A stretch of DNA of 64,000 nucleotides from Mauremys mutica (GCF_020497125.1 NC_059074.1:195849415-195913414); one strand, 5' to 3'; shown: positions 11,976-23,091, counted from the first letter of the stretch. Made by a program: numbers and translations. Notes: generated from the letters alone by a model not told the origin.

Positions 11976-12161
11976 CTGTATACTCTCCCTTGTGCATTGC
12001 AAATCAAATTGAAAAAGAGGGAACATTTTGTCTCCTGTGTTACGTGAAAGTTTTGGAAGAATCCTAATTGTTTATTATGAGAGCAAATTGAGGCTAATCC
12101 GCTGTGTTTTGTTCTTTGTGATTAATCAAGTCTAAAATCACAACCTGATTATTTTTAACAG

Positions 12162-12309
12162 CTGTTTTGGGGCATTTAGACAGAGAGGATTCTTCAGATG
12201 AAGGTTTTGTCGCCCTATCTCTAACATCGCAAGAGGAACAGACATTTCAGGATGCCCTCCCTGCCTCTGGCTCAAACTTCAGACACACAGCACAGAGCAG
12301 TTCTAACAG
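12162..12309 (+). CDS. WDPCP: WDPCP exon encoding part of the C-terminal tail (partial gene)
   Basis: WDPCP (Fritz homologue) is a WD-repeat cytoplasmic effector of planar cell polarity that supports ciliogenesis and septin localisation. This 148-base exon follows a TTATTTTTAACAG acceptor and ends at an AG/GTGAGA donor. Only one of the three frames is open (2 leading bases, 48 codons, 2 trailing bases). It encodes VLGHLDREDSSDEGFVALSL, then TSQEEQTFQDALPASG. As I remember the human protein, its tail has an equivalent LLGPLDRG...FIGLSL...FPDNLPPS segment, so the match is clear but diverged. The exon needs one base from an upstream exon that I did not find in bases 1-12161. The following exon at 27266 continues in phase across a 15-kb intron. 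Confidence 0.85.
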
Positions 12310-12397
12310 GTGAGATTTGCTGAGTGGATGTAGTAGAAGTATAGCAATGAGGCATTTTAGCTTTTACAGCTTGTGCTGTAACTCCTATGCTTATAAA

Positions 12398-12595
12398 ATT
12401 TGCAGATGGTACCAACATGGAAGGAGTTGCAAGCAGTTTGGAGGACAGTATTATAATTCAAAATGACCTTGATACATTGGCGAATTGGCCTGAAATCAAC
12501 AAGATAGAATTCAGTACAGACATGTGCAAAGTACTACATTTAGGAAGGGGAAAATGAAATGGAAAACTGATAGCACTGCAGAAAAGGATCTGGGG
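12398..12595 (+). mobile_element. CR1 LINE, reverse transcriptase segment left of a hAT insertion
   Basis: The translation from about 12398 reads KFADGTNMEGVASSLEDS then IQNDLDTLANW and CKVLHLGRG, the C-terminal part of a CR1 reverse transcriptase. Related elements have FADDT where this copy has FADGT. The frame stops at EKDLGVIV, where the hAT element of 12604-14043 enters, and resumes with VGHKLNMSQQGDALA just beyond it. It lies in a WDPCP intron on the same strand as the gene. Confidence 0.85.
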
Positions 12596-12629
12596 GTTAT
12601 AGTCAGGGGTGAGCTACAGACGGTTCGCA

Positions 12630-12734
12630 ACGGTTCGTGCGAACCGTTTGCTAAAATTAGACGCCGGACAGAGAACCGGATGCTAAAGTTCTCTGTCCGG
12701 CGTCTAATTTTAGCAAACGATTCGCGCAAACCGT
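12630..12734. repeat. Long hairpin: 47-base inverted repeat with an 11-base loop
   Basis: Arms at 12630-12676 and 12688-12734 pair with 3 mismatches. Each contains GACGCCGGACAGAGAAC or its complement. It sits near the left end of the hAT element and could form a strong foldback in DNA or transcript. Confidence 0.85.
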
Positions 12735-12977
12735 TGCGAATTCTGCCTCCACCTCCTGCCATGAAGCTCCTCCTTGCTTCTCCTCCCCCACGGCTTCCCG
12801 CGAATCAGCTGTTCGCGCGGGAAGCCTGGGAGGGCTGAGAAGCAAGCAGGCTTCCCCGGCCCAGGAAGAGGACGCTGAGGTAGGAAACGGGGGTGGGGGT
12901 GTGCCCCGGCCGGTCCCCGGCCGCGGCCCGTCCCCGCCTCCCCGGCCGCGACCCTGCCCGGCCACCCGGTTCCCCCG

Positions 12978-13380
12978 CGTTCCCGGCCCCGCATTCCCGG
13001 CCGCAACCCTGACCGCCCCCCCCCCGTCCCCGGGTCCCCGCCCGACCCTCACCGGCTGCGGCACGGCCCCGCGGCCCCGACCCCCCCCCCCCCCCGACCC
13101 GCTCCCCGGCCGCCCGGCTCCGGCCGCACCCTCCCCAGGTCCCCCCGCCCCCCTCCCTGGCCGGGCCCCCCGCCCCCCGGCGTTCCCGGCCCCGCGTTCC
13201 CGGCCGCGACCCTGACCGCCCCCCCCCCGTCCCCGGGTCCCCGCCCGACCCTCACCGGCTGCGGCACGGCCCCGCGTCCCCGAACCCCCCCGAACCCCTC
13301 CCCAGCCGCCCGGCTCCGGCCGCAACCCCCCCCCCCCGGCCCTGCCGTGCCCCCACCTACTGGGATGCTCGGCTCTGGAC
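12978..13380. repeat. Direct duplication of about 200 bp inside the hAT core
   Basis: GCGTTCCCGGCCCCGC begins both copies, at 12978 and 13180. Both continue with CCGGGTCCCCGCCCGACCCT and CACCGGCTGCGGCACGGCCC. The period is 202 bp. The copies differ by a few substitutions and by C-run length. Confidence 0.8.
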
Positions 13381-14051
13381 ACGGCCCCCCCACCTCCAGC
13401 CCGGCCTGGCCCCGTGGCTCCAGCCGCCCCTGCTGTTTTGCCAGGGGGCCGGGCTCCGGCAGCGCGGGTCTGGGCGTGGCGGCGGCCCTGGCTGCCCGGC
13501 TCCAGCTCTGGCCGCAGCCCTCCCTGGCTCCACCCGGCCTGCCACCTGGCTCCGGCTGCTGGGCTCCCGCCGCATCCTCCGGCTCCGGCCGCGCGACTCC
13601 TGTCCCGGCCCAGCCACGTCCAGGCAGCGCGGTAAGGGGGCAGGGAGGGGGTGTTGGAGAGAGGGTAGGGGGTGGGGGGGTCAGAGGGCAGGGAACAGGG
13701 GGATTGAATGGGGGCAAGGGTCCCGGGGAACAGTCAGGAAAGAGCAGGGTTGGATGAGGTGGTGGGGGCACTCAGGGACAGAGAGAAGGGGTAGTTGTAT
13801 GGGGTAGGGGTTCTGGGGGGCCATTGAGAATGAGAGGAGGGGTTGGGTGGGGCGGCAAGGGGCAGTCAGGGGACAGGGAAGGGGGGGGATGGGTCAGGGG
13901 TCTCGGCGTGTGTGTGTCAAGGAACATGAGGGGTTGGATGGGGCACGACCCCCCCCCAGAGGGGGGGGGAAGGAGGGAACCCGTTGTTAAAATTTTGGTG
14001 GGAGGAGGGAACCGGTTGTTAAAAATTTGGCAGCTCATCACTGGTTATAGT

Positions 14052-14699
14052 GGGTCACAAATTGAATATGAGTCAACAGGGCGATGCACTTGCGAAAACG
14101 GCTAATTTTCTGGGGTGTGTTAACAGAAGAGTTTTATGTAAGACCTGCACGGTAATTGTTCTGCTCTATTTGGCACTGATGAGGCCTCAGCTGGAGTAGT
14201 GTCCAGTTCTGGGTGCCACACTTTAGGAAAGATGTGGAAAAACTGGAGAGAGTCCAGAGGAGAGCAATAAAAAAGGTTTAGAAAACCTGACAGAGGAAAG
14301 GTTTAAAAAAAAAAAACTGGGCATGTTTAGTCTTGAGAAAAGACGATTGAGGGGGGACTTGATGGTCTTCAAATATGTTAAGGGCTGTAATAAAGAGGAC
14401 TAATCCATTGTTCTCCATGTCCATGGAATGTAGGCCAAGAAGTAATGGGCTTAATCTGCAGCAAGAGACATTTAGGTTAGACATTAGGGAAAACTTTCTA
14501 TCTATAAGGATTGTTAAGCACTGGAATAGGCTTCCAAAGGAGATTGTGGAGTCCCCATCATTGGAGATTTTTAAGAACAGGTGAAATAAACACCTGTCAG
14601 GGATGGTCTACGGTATGCTTGGTCCTGTCTCAGCACAGGGGCAGATGGACTAAATGGCCTGTCAAGATCCCTTCCAACCCTACATTTCTATGATTTCTT
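14052..14699 (+). mobile_element. CR1 LINE, 3' segment right of the hAT insertion
   Basis: The CR1 frame resumes as VGHKLNMSQQGDALA. Later pieces follow the conserved C-terminal CR1 ORF: MRPQLEWSP-like wording near 14180, RPRSNGLNLQQETFRLDIRE at 14435-14495, then EIVESPSLEIFKNR. The 3' end has the usual GTCAGGGATGGTC and finishes with TATGATTTCTTA-type terminal words. Frameshifts show it is inactive. Together with 12398-12595 it is one 5'-truncated insertion. Confidence 0.9.
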
Positions 14700-15870
14700 A
14701 TACAGTCAAGGAAAACTCCCCTTTCCACAACACTGAATGACAAGATGCTGAGTAGGGGGAGAGGAGAAAGCAGGCAATTGACTGATATATATTTAATGCT
14801 GGTCTTCTCACATCCTGGGATTTTTAGATTATGTTGACAGCTCTTTTGGCTTTCAGAAGAGCCATAAGCATTTTCCTAGAAAATATTATCCTAAAAAGGA
14901 TATTATATTGCTCAGTGGCATGGCCTTTGTTCCCAGCAATTGTAAAAATTCAAGAGGAGGAAAGATAATAAAATACCAGCATTTTTATGAAACTTTAATT
15001 TAGCCTCTTAAATCTATATTCAGACCCTGAGGTAAAAGTGCTAGAGCGTTCGCAGTGCTGAGCACTGGCTACTGAAGTCAGTGACTTCCGCAGCTCTGAA
15101 AATTAGGCCACTTTCACTTAGGTCCCCAAGACCTTGGTCTTGAAAAGTTTTACACATGTGCTTAGCTTTATGCACAGGGAGGAGTCCCACTGCAGTTGTG
15201 GGACAGCTCTGAGGCCCTGATCCTAAAGCACTTAAGCAATGCTTATGTGCCATTGGCTTCAAGACAAACACATCCTTAAGTGCTTTGCTGAACGGGGATG
15301 CTGTCCTGAATCAGTAATATATGTAATACTTGATACACTGTAAGTCTTAGCAGAATGTGAGCCTAAATATAGCTTTAGCTGCCTAACATTAAGCACCCAT
15401 GTTTGGATGCTAGTAGAGGAACATCTTAGGACAGTAGCAGCAGCTATTGGATGTTTTGATATATTAAATACAGATGCAGAGGTGCTGAGAGGGTGCAGAG
15501 GCAGTACCAAGAATACATGCGTTTTTGGAGTACTGAGCATTTATAACAAAACGATATTTAAATACCTATTTTTGTTTGCAAAAATGCAATTTCCCTGGCC
15601 TGAAGGGCACAAAAGACAGAAGGACTGGCAGCAACAAGACATCGAGCAGAAGCCAAGGTGTGAAAAAGAGGAGTTGTAAATAGTGCACGCGACCCTAACA
15701 CAAAGTTCTCTGAGCCCATCACTAGACTGCGGGTCTAGGGCTGCCTGATCTGGCAATCCATAGGATCTCTCTGTAAGAGCTCTTCTTGCTATTGCATCAA
15801 AGAATGGATGATGTGCAGGGGAATCTCATCTCAATGGAGGGGAAAACTGAATAGCTCACCCCTAGAAGGG
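14700..15870. other. WDPCP intronic DNA, nothing recognised
   Basis: I see no exon with valid splice ends and no repeat I can name. Bases 15010-15090 contain the CACTGGCTACTGAAGTCAGTG-like wording of old amniote repeats, too short to classify. Confidence 0.4.
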
Positions 15871-15878
15871 CAGACTGG

Positions 15879-16208
15879 CAGGACCGCCCAGAGGATTCAA
15901 GGGGCCTGGGGCAATGGGGGGACCTGCGGTGCTTGTACTCACCCGGCGGCGGTCCGGGTCTTCGGTGGCATTTCGGCGGCGGGGGGCCCTTCAGTCGCTC
16001 TGTGTCTTTGGTGGCATTTCGGCGGCGGGGGGCCCTTCAGTCGCTCTGTGTCTTTGGTGGCATTTCGGCGGCGGGGGGCCCTTCAGTTGCTCCGCATCTT
16101 CAGCAGCACTGAAGGGCCCCCCCGCTGCCAAAATGCTGGCTGAAGACCAGGGGCCCGGGGCAAATTGCCTCACTTGCTGCCCCTTCCCCCCACCCCCGGG
16201 TGGCCCTG
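15879..16208. mobile_element. Non-autonomous hAT element, 330 bp, with an internal tandem triplication
   Basis: The left end is CAGGACCGCCCAGAGG and the right end is GGGTGGCCCTG. A perfect 8-bp duplication, CAGACTGG, flanks it at 15871-15878 and 16209-16216. Inside, a GC-rich unit containing GGTGGCATTTCGGCGGCGGG is repeated three times between about 15958 and 16095, the last two units nearly identical. Confidence 0.85.
15958..16095. repeat. Short tandem array, three units of about 48 bp
   Basis: GGTGGCATTTCGGCGGCGGG occurs at about 15964, 16012 and 16060, each followed by GGGCCCTTCAGT. The array is internal to the hAT element of 15879-16208 and probably arose by slippage. Confidence 0.8.
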
Positions 16209-16216
16209 CAGACTGG

Positions 16217-17470
16217 ACAGATGCCTGTAGAGGTTGAAACTGAAACACTGAGAAGTTGGATACCAGACCCATTTGAAGAACCTGTGCTTTGGATGATGGC
16301 TGCTAGCAAAAGCATGAAACCTTTGCTTTTTATAGGATTTTTTTCTTACAGCACTATTGGACATCAGTACAAAAGAAAACAGCTGTCGGATCCCTGACAT
16401 AAAAAAGATTTGGTCATCTAGATATGTGCATTAATTTCACCAAGGACTGCACATTTATATTGTCCTCTTCCTTGTCATTTCTTTCCCCTACATCTCCCTG
16501 AGTTGTCACCTCCTTCTGTTATTCGTTTTCTAACTTACCTAACATTGTAAGTCCTTTGGGACAGGGAATCTGCCTTTTATTTATTGTACAGAACATGTTG
16601 CATATATGGAACTAGTAAAGAATAATAACAATGAGAACAGAGGTACCATGATAGTTAAGTGATAGATTTACAAGCATGACGGAAAGTACTAAGTATAGTA
16701 AGAAATAAAAATGGGCAACTATTCTAGGGGAAATGTAATTTTTATTTTCTCAGATGCATTCTTGATGCCTTCAGTTCTATTCCTGGTAAAGCTCATGGTA
16801 ATTTACAAAAACAACTCCTATATTTTTCAGAACACAGTTGTTGCTTCACACTACATTAAAAATGCCCAGTTAGGAAAATCATTTGTCAGATTCTTAAATG
16901 GAAGCCCTCATTTTCTAAACCTTGTCTACGAACTGAATTTTGGAATAAGATCACATTGGTACTTCACAGTTAGTATGCTGATTTTATTTTTACCCTCCTG
17001 TGTGGTAGAACTTTTCTGGTAATTTCTTAATAGTTAAAAAAGACTGTACTTACATGTTGGCAAATTGTCCTAACTGTGTGTATGTAATTGCTCCAAACAT
17101 GCCAGAGATTTTCAAAGCAATCTAAAGGATTTGAATACAACCTGTACCTCCAACATTTAGCATGAGATTGTTGTCTGTAAATATTTGGGAGGGGTACACT
17201 GCTGTATTTACATAATACAACAATTTAAACAGTCCAGAACGGGGACCAATGCCAACGTGCCTCTAATCCAGAAGTATAAATGTGCTATCCTTCCTTCAGC
17301 TCACCGTTTTCCTTATGAAAAATACTACGCCTGATAGTTATATGGCAGCCCTGCATCTAGCTTTGTTGGTCTTCCTGTGTCAGCTGATCCGGAGTTCAGC
17401 TTCACTTGTGCTTCTTGGCTTGCTGACTTGACCAGTTTAACACAGGCGAGCCCAGGTGGGTCACCACAAG
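16217..17470. other. WDPCP intronic DNA with a short old SINE-like tail
   Basis: At 16545-16640 the wording TTGTAAGTCCTTTGGGACAG, then TGTACAGAACATGTTGC, matches a very common amniote repeat tail. The open frame at 16711-17022 lies in AT-rich DNA and resembles nothing I know. No splice-flanked exon is seen. Confidence 0.4.
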
Positions 17471-17472
17471 TT

Positions 17473-17760
17473 GCTGATCCTCACTAGAGGCTCTTTGCAA
17501 TCACTGAAGCTGCATAAACTGCTCTGCCTTCCTGAGGTTTTTCATTACCTCCGGCCAAGCTGGTGAATATAAAGGAAACTTCTGACCCTCACTAACCGCT
17601 CCTTGAAACTGCTAAAACCCTCTGGATGCAGCTGACCCTAAGCAAGCGGATCCACTGCCCTGAAGTTTTTTGATTGCCTCCTGCTGAGCTACCAAATATA
17701 AAGAAAGTTTCTGACCCTCACTATTGGCTCTTTGGAACTGCTGAAACTACATGAACCCAG
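17473..17760. repeat. Degenerate tandem repeat, three units of about 110-130 bp
   Basis: Units start with CTGATCCTCACTAGAGGCTC (17473), CTGACCCTCACTAACCGCTC (17582) and CTGACCCTCACTATTGGCTC (17711). Each is followed by TTTG/TTGAAA-type wording and ACTGCT. The first two continue into CTGAGGTTTTT or CTGAAGTTTTT and then GAATATAAAG or AAATATAAAG. The divergence suggests an old duplication. Confidence 0.65.
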
Positions 17761-18019
17761 TCAACCCTAATCTGAGTTTAAAAGAAACTCCTGCAACATC
17801 TCTCCTATATTGGCTCAAAGAGTAATTGACGCCTCCTAGAGACCATGTGATTCCAGGAAACTTTCCTAGTTCAAGTCTGTTAAAAAATTACAAGCGAACA
17901 AGCTACAAGGGCTCAGAGATGATTTACTTGCCTTTGCACACTGCCAGAGGTTGATTTTCTCCCTGCACATCTGTTGTCAAATCTGTATCAGACATGTTCC
18001 CCTGTGAAGATTTTTACAG

Positions 18020-18430
18020 AGGAAAGGAGGTCTGCAAAAGACACAAGCCTAGGAATCGGGATGTTTTAAGTTCTGTTCCCACTCTGCCACAGTCTCTGTG
18101 ACACTTAGTCTCTCAGGCCAAGGTTTTCAAGAGTCACTAGTGATTTTTGTGAGCCTAACTTGAAACAACTTAAAAGGGCCTGATTTTCAGAAGGTGGCTA
18201 CATGCTCAGCACTTCCTGAACACCCTGTACGTCTTCTTCAGTTGGTCCTCCAAAAATCAGTAGTCACTTTAAAAACTCACCGTTTGTACCTCAGTTTCCT
18301 CATCTCCAGAAGAGGATTATGTTTGCCTTCCTCGCTAGGAAGTTAAGTTTAATGAAGTTGTGTTTGTAAAATACATTGAGCTCCTCAGATGGGAGGCACT
18401 ATTTGACTGCAAAGCATTGTTATCATTCTA
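18020..18430 (+). repeat. MIR-like SINE, split by another old repeat
   Basis: The 5' part has GACACAAGCCTAGGAATCGG, then TTCTGTTCCCACTCTGCCAC. The 3' part has TACCTCAGTTTCCTCATCTC and a GCACTATTTGACTGCAAAGC-like end. Both are hallmarks of MIR/CORE-SINE elements. About 170 bp of unrelated old repeat wording (CCAAGGTTTTCAAGAGTCAC...) lies between them. Confidence 0.55.
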
Positions 18431-20390
18431 ACCGATTTCCCATAGCTGACATTTCTGCTGTCCACGTCAGCTCAGCCTCCAGCCACAGTTTCAAAGGAAC
18501 AGGCATGAAACGTTCTCCCTCTTCCACTGGCCCAAAGCTGTTATAAGCTTGATCACTTTTGTTTAGCTATTGACTGTCTCTACTTCTCCTGCTGTTTAAA
18601 GCTAGTCTTTCCGTGTTTATGTATTCCACTCACCAATGAGGTAAAGTTAGACTTTGCTGTTTCATTGCCTATTTACTTCTAAATTCTTTCCCTCAAGAAA
18701 AAAAAATCAACCTTATCACAGTTTTACTGCCTTTCCCTGACTCCAAACCTGGTGCAAAGTGGGATTTGTCATCTTTGCGAGGTCTCTTAAACTATGCCAT
18801 GCACATTACTCTAAGTAACTCGTTCATTTCTTACCTTCTCAAGATCATTCATATGTTGGTGTTGCTCAGTACTGCGGTGGAGAGGATTGTTGCTTCCTAT
18901 AATTTAAAATTCCTAATATTCTCCCCTATGGATGATTCATCTCTGCAGCGGTGCTATAGAAGTCTTCACTGGATCACAAGACACAATCTGTCCACATGTG
19001 CATAGACACGCCAACATTGTGTTCAGTATCAATCTTATAAATATGGACTAGATCCTGCAAGCCTTACTTAGACAAGGTCTAATCACACATAATCAACGGC
19101 CCTACTCGTATGGGGTACATTTTACTCACGTGACTAAGGCTTGTGCATGATTGGGCCCTTCGATTATAAGGTCTTTGGGGCAGGGACTGTCTTCTTTAAT
19201 CTCTGCAAGACATCATGCAAAGTACAACAATTAATGGTGACTGCTCCATTTCTCCATTCCTGATGTTTTTGAGTCATTTAACTTGGGTTTACATTTGACA
19301 CCAGTTTTCTATTAAAGCTACTCACATCCTGAAACGTTGAACAGTTTCCTGTGTCTCTGCATTGCTAAAGAACCCATCACACAGCTTGGTAGAGTGTCTA
19401 GATACTACTGTATCTCACCTGAATTGCTAGAAAGTTATTTAAATCCCTGCACAGTTCCAAGGCAATGGCCTTAGTGCTTGGATTTAATTTTATGATAGCT
19501 CCTTTGCTTTATAGGGCCATGTAGCTGAATCTCAAGAATGACCAAATGTTTTAAAGTCCCGTTAGTCTTTGCCCAGAAAAGAACTATTTAACACCTTAAT
19601 ATAGCAGCAGTACTAGCGTTCTTCAGGAAGCATAACAAATTATGCATATGTTTAAATGGAGTCCAGTGTTTTTTTCCTTTCAGTTTTATGCTTAACAGTT
19701 CACTTTTATTTAATCTTCTCAGTATCAAGATCCTCCTTAAGGCCTTTTCCCCCAGTCAGGAATTCCCGAGTCAAATCATACTGTTAGCATCTCTCACTAC
19801 AGCATTGTGTCTCTAAAAGTTTTCTTCGTGCTTTACATTTGCCTTTGTTGACCCAGTTTCATCGCTGTAAAAAAATATAGACAAAAGTGTAGACGCATTT
19901 GACTGTGTGACTTGTTTGGACTTCGTAAAAATCGATATCACAAGCTGAGTGGAATCCCCCTGGTTTTCTAACATGAGCATGGACACTGTGCTGCCTGATG
20001 AACAGGTCTCTTTCTGACCGAGTATATGCTTGGGCTCTCTCCCACTTCTGAGTACTCTAAGCCGGGCTGGTCCATATCCCATTGAAGTCAGTAAAAAGAC
20101 TTGCATCTACTTTAGTGGGATTTCAGTCAGGCCCTAAAAGTACAGCAAGTTCATATCAGGAAACCATAAATGGAACATTAGCCCTCAAATAATTAGTTGG
20201 GTTTTTGTTTTTTTAACAACTGACAGGGCAAAAATCCCCATTGAATGACAACAGAGGATCAAGAAAAGGATCAGGAAAACAGTGAGCATCTGTAGGACAG
20301 GCCACTAAGTTCACTCTTTCTGGTGGGGGCCTGACTGTAGACCCAAGGTGAACTCTCTCCTTGGATTTGGAGTCAAAGCAGAGAGCCCAC
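18431..20390. other. WDPCP intronic DNA, mostly unrecognised
   Basis: No exon is supported. At 19160-19210 GGTCTTTGGGGCAGGGACTG matches the same common amniote repeat tail as at 16545. The rest is unremarkable AT-rich intron. Confidence 0.4.
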
Positions 20391-20402
20391 CACGGGCTAG
20401 AA

Positions 20403-21082
20403 CAGGGATGGGCAAACTATGGCCCGCGGGCCGGATCCAGCCCTTCAGGGCTTTGGATCCGGCCCGCGGGATTACCCCTGGTGGTGCTGCGAGCCCGGCG
20501 CTGCTCTCAGAAGCAGCCCCCGGGCCGGGAGGCAAAGGGCTCCATGTGCGTACGCAGAGCCCTCTGCCCCGCCCCACCCAGGGGCCGCAGCACTTCCTGG
20601 AGTGGCGTGGGGACAGGGCAGGCATGCAGAGAGCCTGCCCTGGCCCTGGTGTGCGCCACTGCCACCCCGGAGCCACTTTAGGTAAGCGGCACCAGGCTGG
20701 AGCTCAAACCCCTCCTGCTCCCCGCCCCCCAACTTCCTGCCCTAAGCCCCTCTGCCTGTACCTCACACCCCTCCTGCACCCAACTCCCTGCCCTGAGCCC
20801 CTTTCTGCACTCCTGTGCATTCCAACCACCTGCCCTGAGCTCCCTGCTGCACCCTGCACCCCCCAACTCCCTGCCCTGAGCCCCATCCTGCACTCCGCAC
20901 CCCTCCTGTACCCCAACCCCCTTCCCTGAGCCCCCTCTTACACTCTGCACCCCTTCTCTGCCCCAATCCCTTGTCCTGAGCCCCTTCCTCCACATCCCGC
21001 ACTCCACCCACCCTGCCCCGGCCCTGCATACAATTTCCTCACCCAGATGTGGCCCTCGCCCCAAAAAGTTTGCCCACCCCTG
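20403..21082. mobile_element. Non-autonomous hAT element, 680 bp, with an internal minisatellite
   Basis: The left end is CAGGGATGGGCAAACTATGG and the right end is GTTTGCCCACCCCTG, its inverted partner. A perfect 8-bp duplication, GGCTAGAA, flanks it at 20395-20402 and 21083-21090. A subterminal palindrome (GGCCCGCGGGCCGGATCC and GGATCCGGCCCGCGGG) lies at about 20421-20470. Open frames over the core are by-products of GC-rich repeats, not transposase. Confidence 0.9.
20700..21010. repeat. Degenerate CCCTGAGCCCC minisatellite
   Basis: Words like CTGCCCTGAGCCCC and CCCTCCTGCACCC recur roughly every 55-65 bases, at about 20741, 20789, 20831, 20873, 20924 and 20973. The array is internal to the hAT element of 20403-21082. 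Confidence 0.7.
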
Positions 21083-21540
21083 GGCTAGAATAACTTCCCA
21101 GCCAGAAAAATGAGTCCAGTCAGTAACTCAAAGCTAAGCTAGGGAAAGAGCAGTATAGTGGACTGAAATTGATGGTATTGTCCTAATAATAACCAGGCTG
21201 ATCCTGGAGTCCTCACTCACGCAAGTAACCCCAGAGCGCCAAGTGGCTCTCGCTACTCATCTGAATGAAGGTTCCAGGATGATTCCCCAAACACTTTTTG
21301 CATTTGTGTTCAGGCCTACTCACCCTATCCTAAGGGAAACTGGACAACTCAGGCCATTGGCCAGTGCGGAGTTTATTTTGTGAATGCTAGAAGGGGGATT
21401 GTACTAGTTCTAATTAGGGTTGTTGGTATTTTGTGTTGTTGTTGATGCTGTTGGGAGGGGTTGTTTGTTTGACCATTTCACAATCACCTGTTCTTTCCTA
21501 GATGTCACATATTTTGTAGCCAAACTATTCTCTCTCTTTT

Positions 21541-21549
21541 GGCGCGCGC

Positions 21550-21607
<58 letters not shown>
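21541..21607. repeat. Compound microsatellite (GC)n(TG)n(AG)n
   Basis: GCGCGCGCG is followed by about 20 TG units and then about 9 AG units. Such arrays are usually length-variable. Confidence 0.95.
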
Positions 21608-22293
21608 AATTTTTTTATCAGAATTACTCTGTAGATGCATATAAATAATGAAAACATTTCTGAAAGGCACTAACCTTGTTGTCCGTAGGAGCAGGATAAG
21701 TCACGGAGAGGATCAAATAAGTTAACACTATGTAAAAGAAAAATATTGACTTCTGCAGGCCAGCGTATTTCTGGCTCAATCAGCTGGTGAGCTGTAGAGA
21801 CAATTTCCATGGTCTTGCACACCGGGTAAAGTCTGCATCCTCCTCCATTATTGTGGACTGTGTTTTGTTTTTTTCCCCCTGAAAATTGTTCAAACTGTTC
21901 CTGTTTTCTAATAAGCTGCATATTGTTTTAATACCAGTGGATTTTTAAGGCATAAAGTAACATATACAGTACACACTTTTTGCATTATCAAAGGTTTTCT
22001 AAATGTTACTTATGTGCTTTAAAATGTACATATTTCTACTATTCCGTCAGATTGTATATTAAGTACAGGAAACAAGTGTTTAACTAAGTTGAGTTTGTAA
22101 CACCCAATCAAAGTCCAGGAAATGTTATGCTATGGCTGCACCATCTTCTCTTTAATATTAGGCGGGGGGGGGGTTTGTTTGTTTGACCATTTCACAATCA
22201 CCTGTTTTTTCGAAAGGCCTGTTTAACAATGAAGCAGCTGGTTTGCAAATAATATTAAGAGGAGGTTGTAACCGTGCCTCTGTGGATCACAAC

Positions 22294-22392
22294 TAGGGTG
22301 ACCAGATAGTAAATGTGAAAAATCAGGACAGGTGGGAGGGGGCTAATAGGATCCCATATAAAAAAAAGCCCCAAATATCGGGACTGTCACAG
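22294..22392. mobile_element. Truncated TAGGGTGACCAGA element
   Basis: TAGGGTGACCAGATAGTAAA opens it, followed by AAAAATCAGGACAG and a GGGCTAATAGGATCC stretch. A fuller copy with both ends lies at 48715-48878. This copy lacks its right end after GGGACTGTCACAGC. Confidence 0.65.
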
Positions 22393-22785
22393 CTAAGAAT
22401 GCCAAACTCAAGACTAACTGCTGAGAAATAGGGCAGATACACCCCAAGTCTGGTGGCTAATCTTTCCTAGGATATACCAAACCAGCATCAAAAGTAAACT
22501 TCTGTTTCACCACATTGGCTAACAAGAAGTCATAAAAGCAATTTCCTTGGGCATTCCAGTCCTTGTATAACCACCAAAAACACTGGATTTAAAGGTGAGT
22601 GGTTCTTTACAACCAGTCTCCTTAACTAAAAGGTTCTTCTGATCCCAAAGGGCCAACCACACACCCAGGTCAATATATAACTTAGATTTTACCCAAAAAT
22701 CACGCTGATGCCAATCCTTTAGTATCTAAAATCTAAAGGTTTAATCATAAAAAGAAAGAAAGGTGAGAGTTAAAATTGGTTAAAG

Positions 22786-23091
22786 CAGGGGTCAGCAACC
22801 TTTCAGAAGTGCTGTGCCGAGTCTTCATTTATTCCCTCTAATTTAAGGTTTTGCGTGCCAGTAATACATGTTAATGTTTTTAGAAGGTCTCTTTCTATAA
22901 GTCTGTAATATATAACTAAACTATTGTTGTATGTAAGGTTTTTTACATGTTTAAGAAGCTTCATTTAAAATTAAATTAAAATGCAGAGCCCCACCCCCAG
23001 ACCAGTGGCCAGGACCCGGGCAGTGCGAGTGCCGCTGAAAATCAGCTCGCGTGCCATCTTTGGCACACGTGCCATAGGTTACCTACCCCTG
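22786..23091. mobile_element. Non-autonomous hAT element, 306 bp
   Basis: The left end is CAGGGGTCAGCAACCTTTCA and the right end is GGTTACCTACCCCTG. A perfect 8-bp duplication, GGTTAAAG, flanks it at 22778-22785 and 23092-23099. It is the same family as 8677-8987 but in the opposite orientation. Confidence 0.9.

Larger units (their letters stand above)
12604..14043. mobile_element. Non-autonomous hAT element, 1440 bp, with a very GC-rich core
   Basis: The left end is CAGGGGTGAGCTAC and the reverse complement of the right end is CAGTGATGAGCTGC. A perfect 8-bp duplication, GTTATAGT, flanks it at 12596-12603 and 14044-14051. Removing the element and one copy of the duplication restores the CR1 reading frame, which confirms the boundaries. 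Inside are a 47-base inverted repeat (12630-12676 and 12688-12734), a direct duplication with a 202-bp period starting at 12978 and 13180, and long C runs. Large open frames across the core (for example 13382-12657) are products of GC bias and resemble no transposase. Confidence 0.9.

Noticed and set aside
1..12161. Search for the WDPCP exon preceding 12162
   Set aside because: I read for a segment resembling the helical region ahead of the tail, ending with one extra base at a donor, and found none. It probably lies left of the window.
12657..13771. Two 240-codon minus-strand frames
   Set aside because: They lie in the GC-rich, internally duplicated core of a hAT element and consist of Gly/Arg/Pro repeats with no transposase signature.
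16711..17022. 103-codon + strand frame that could look like a membrane protein
   Set aside because: AT-rich DNA gives hydrophobic codons by chance; no splice sites, family or neighbour supports it.
21541..21607. Possible CRISPR-like or regulatory array
   Set aside because: It is a plain dinucleotide microsatellite.
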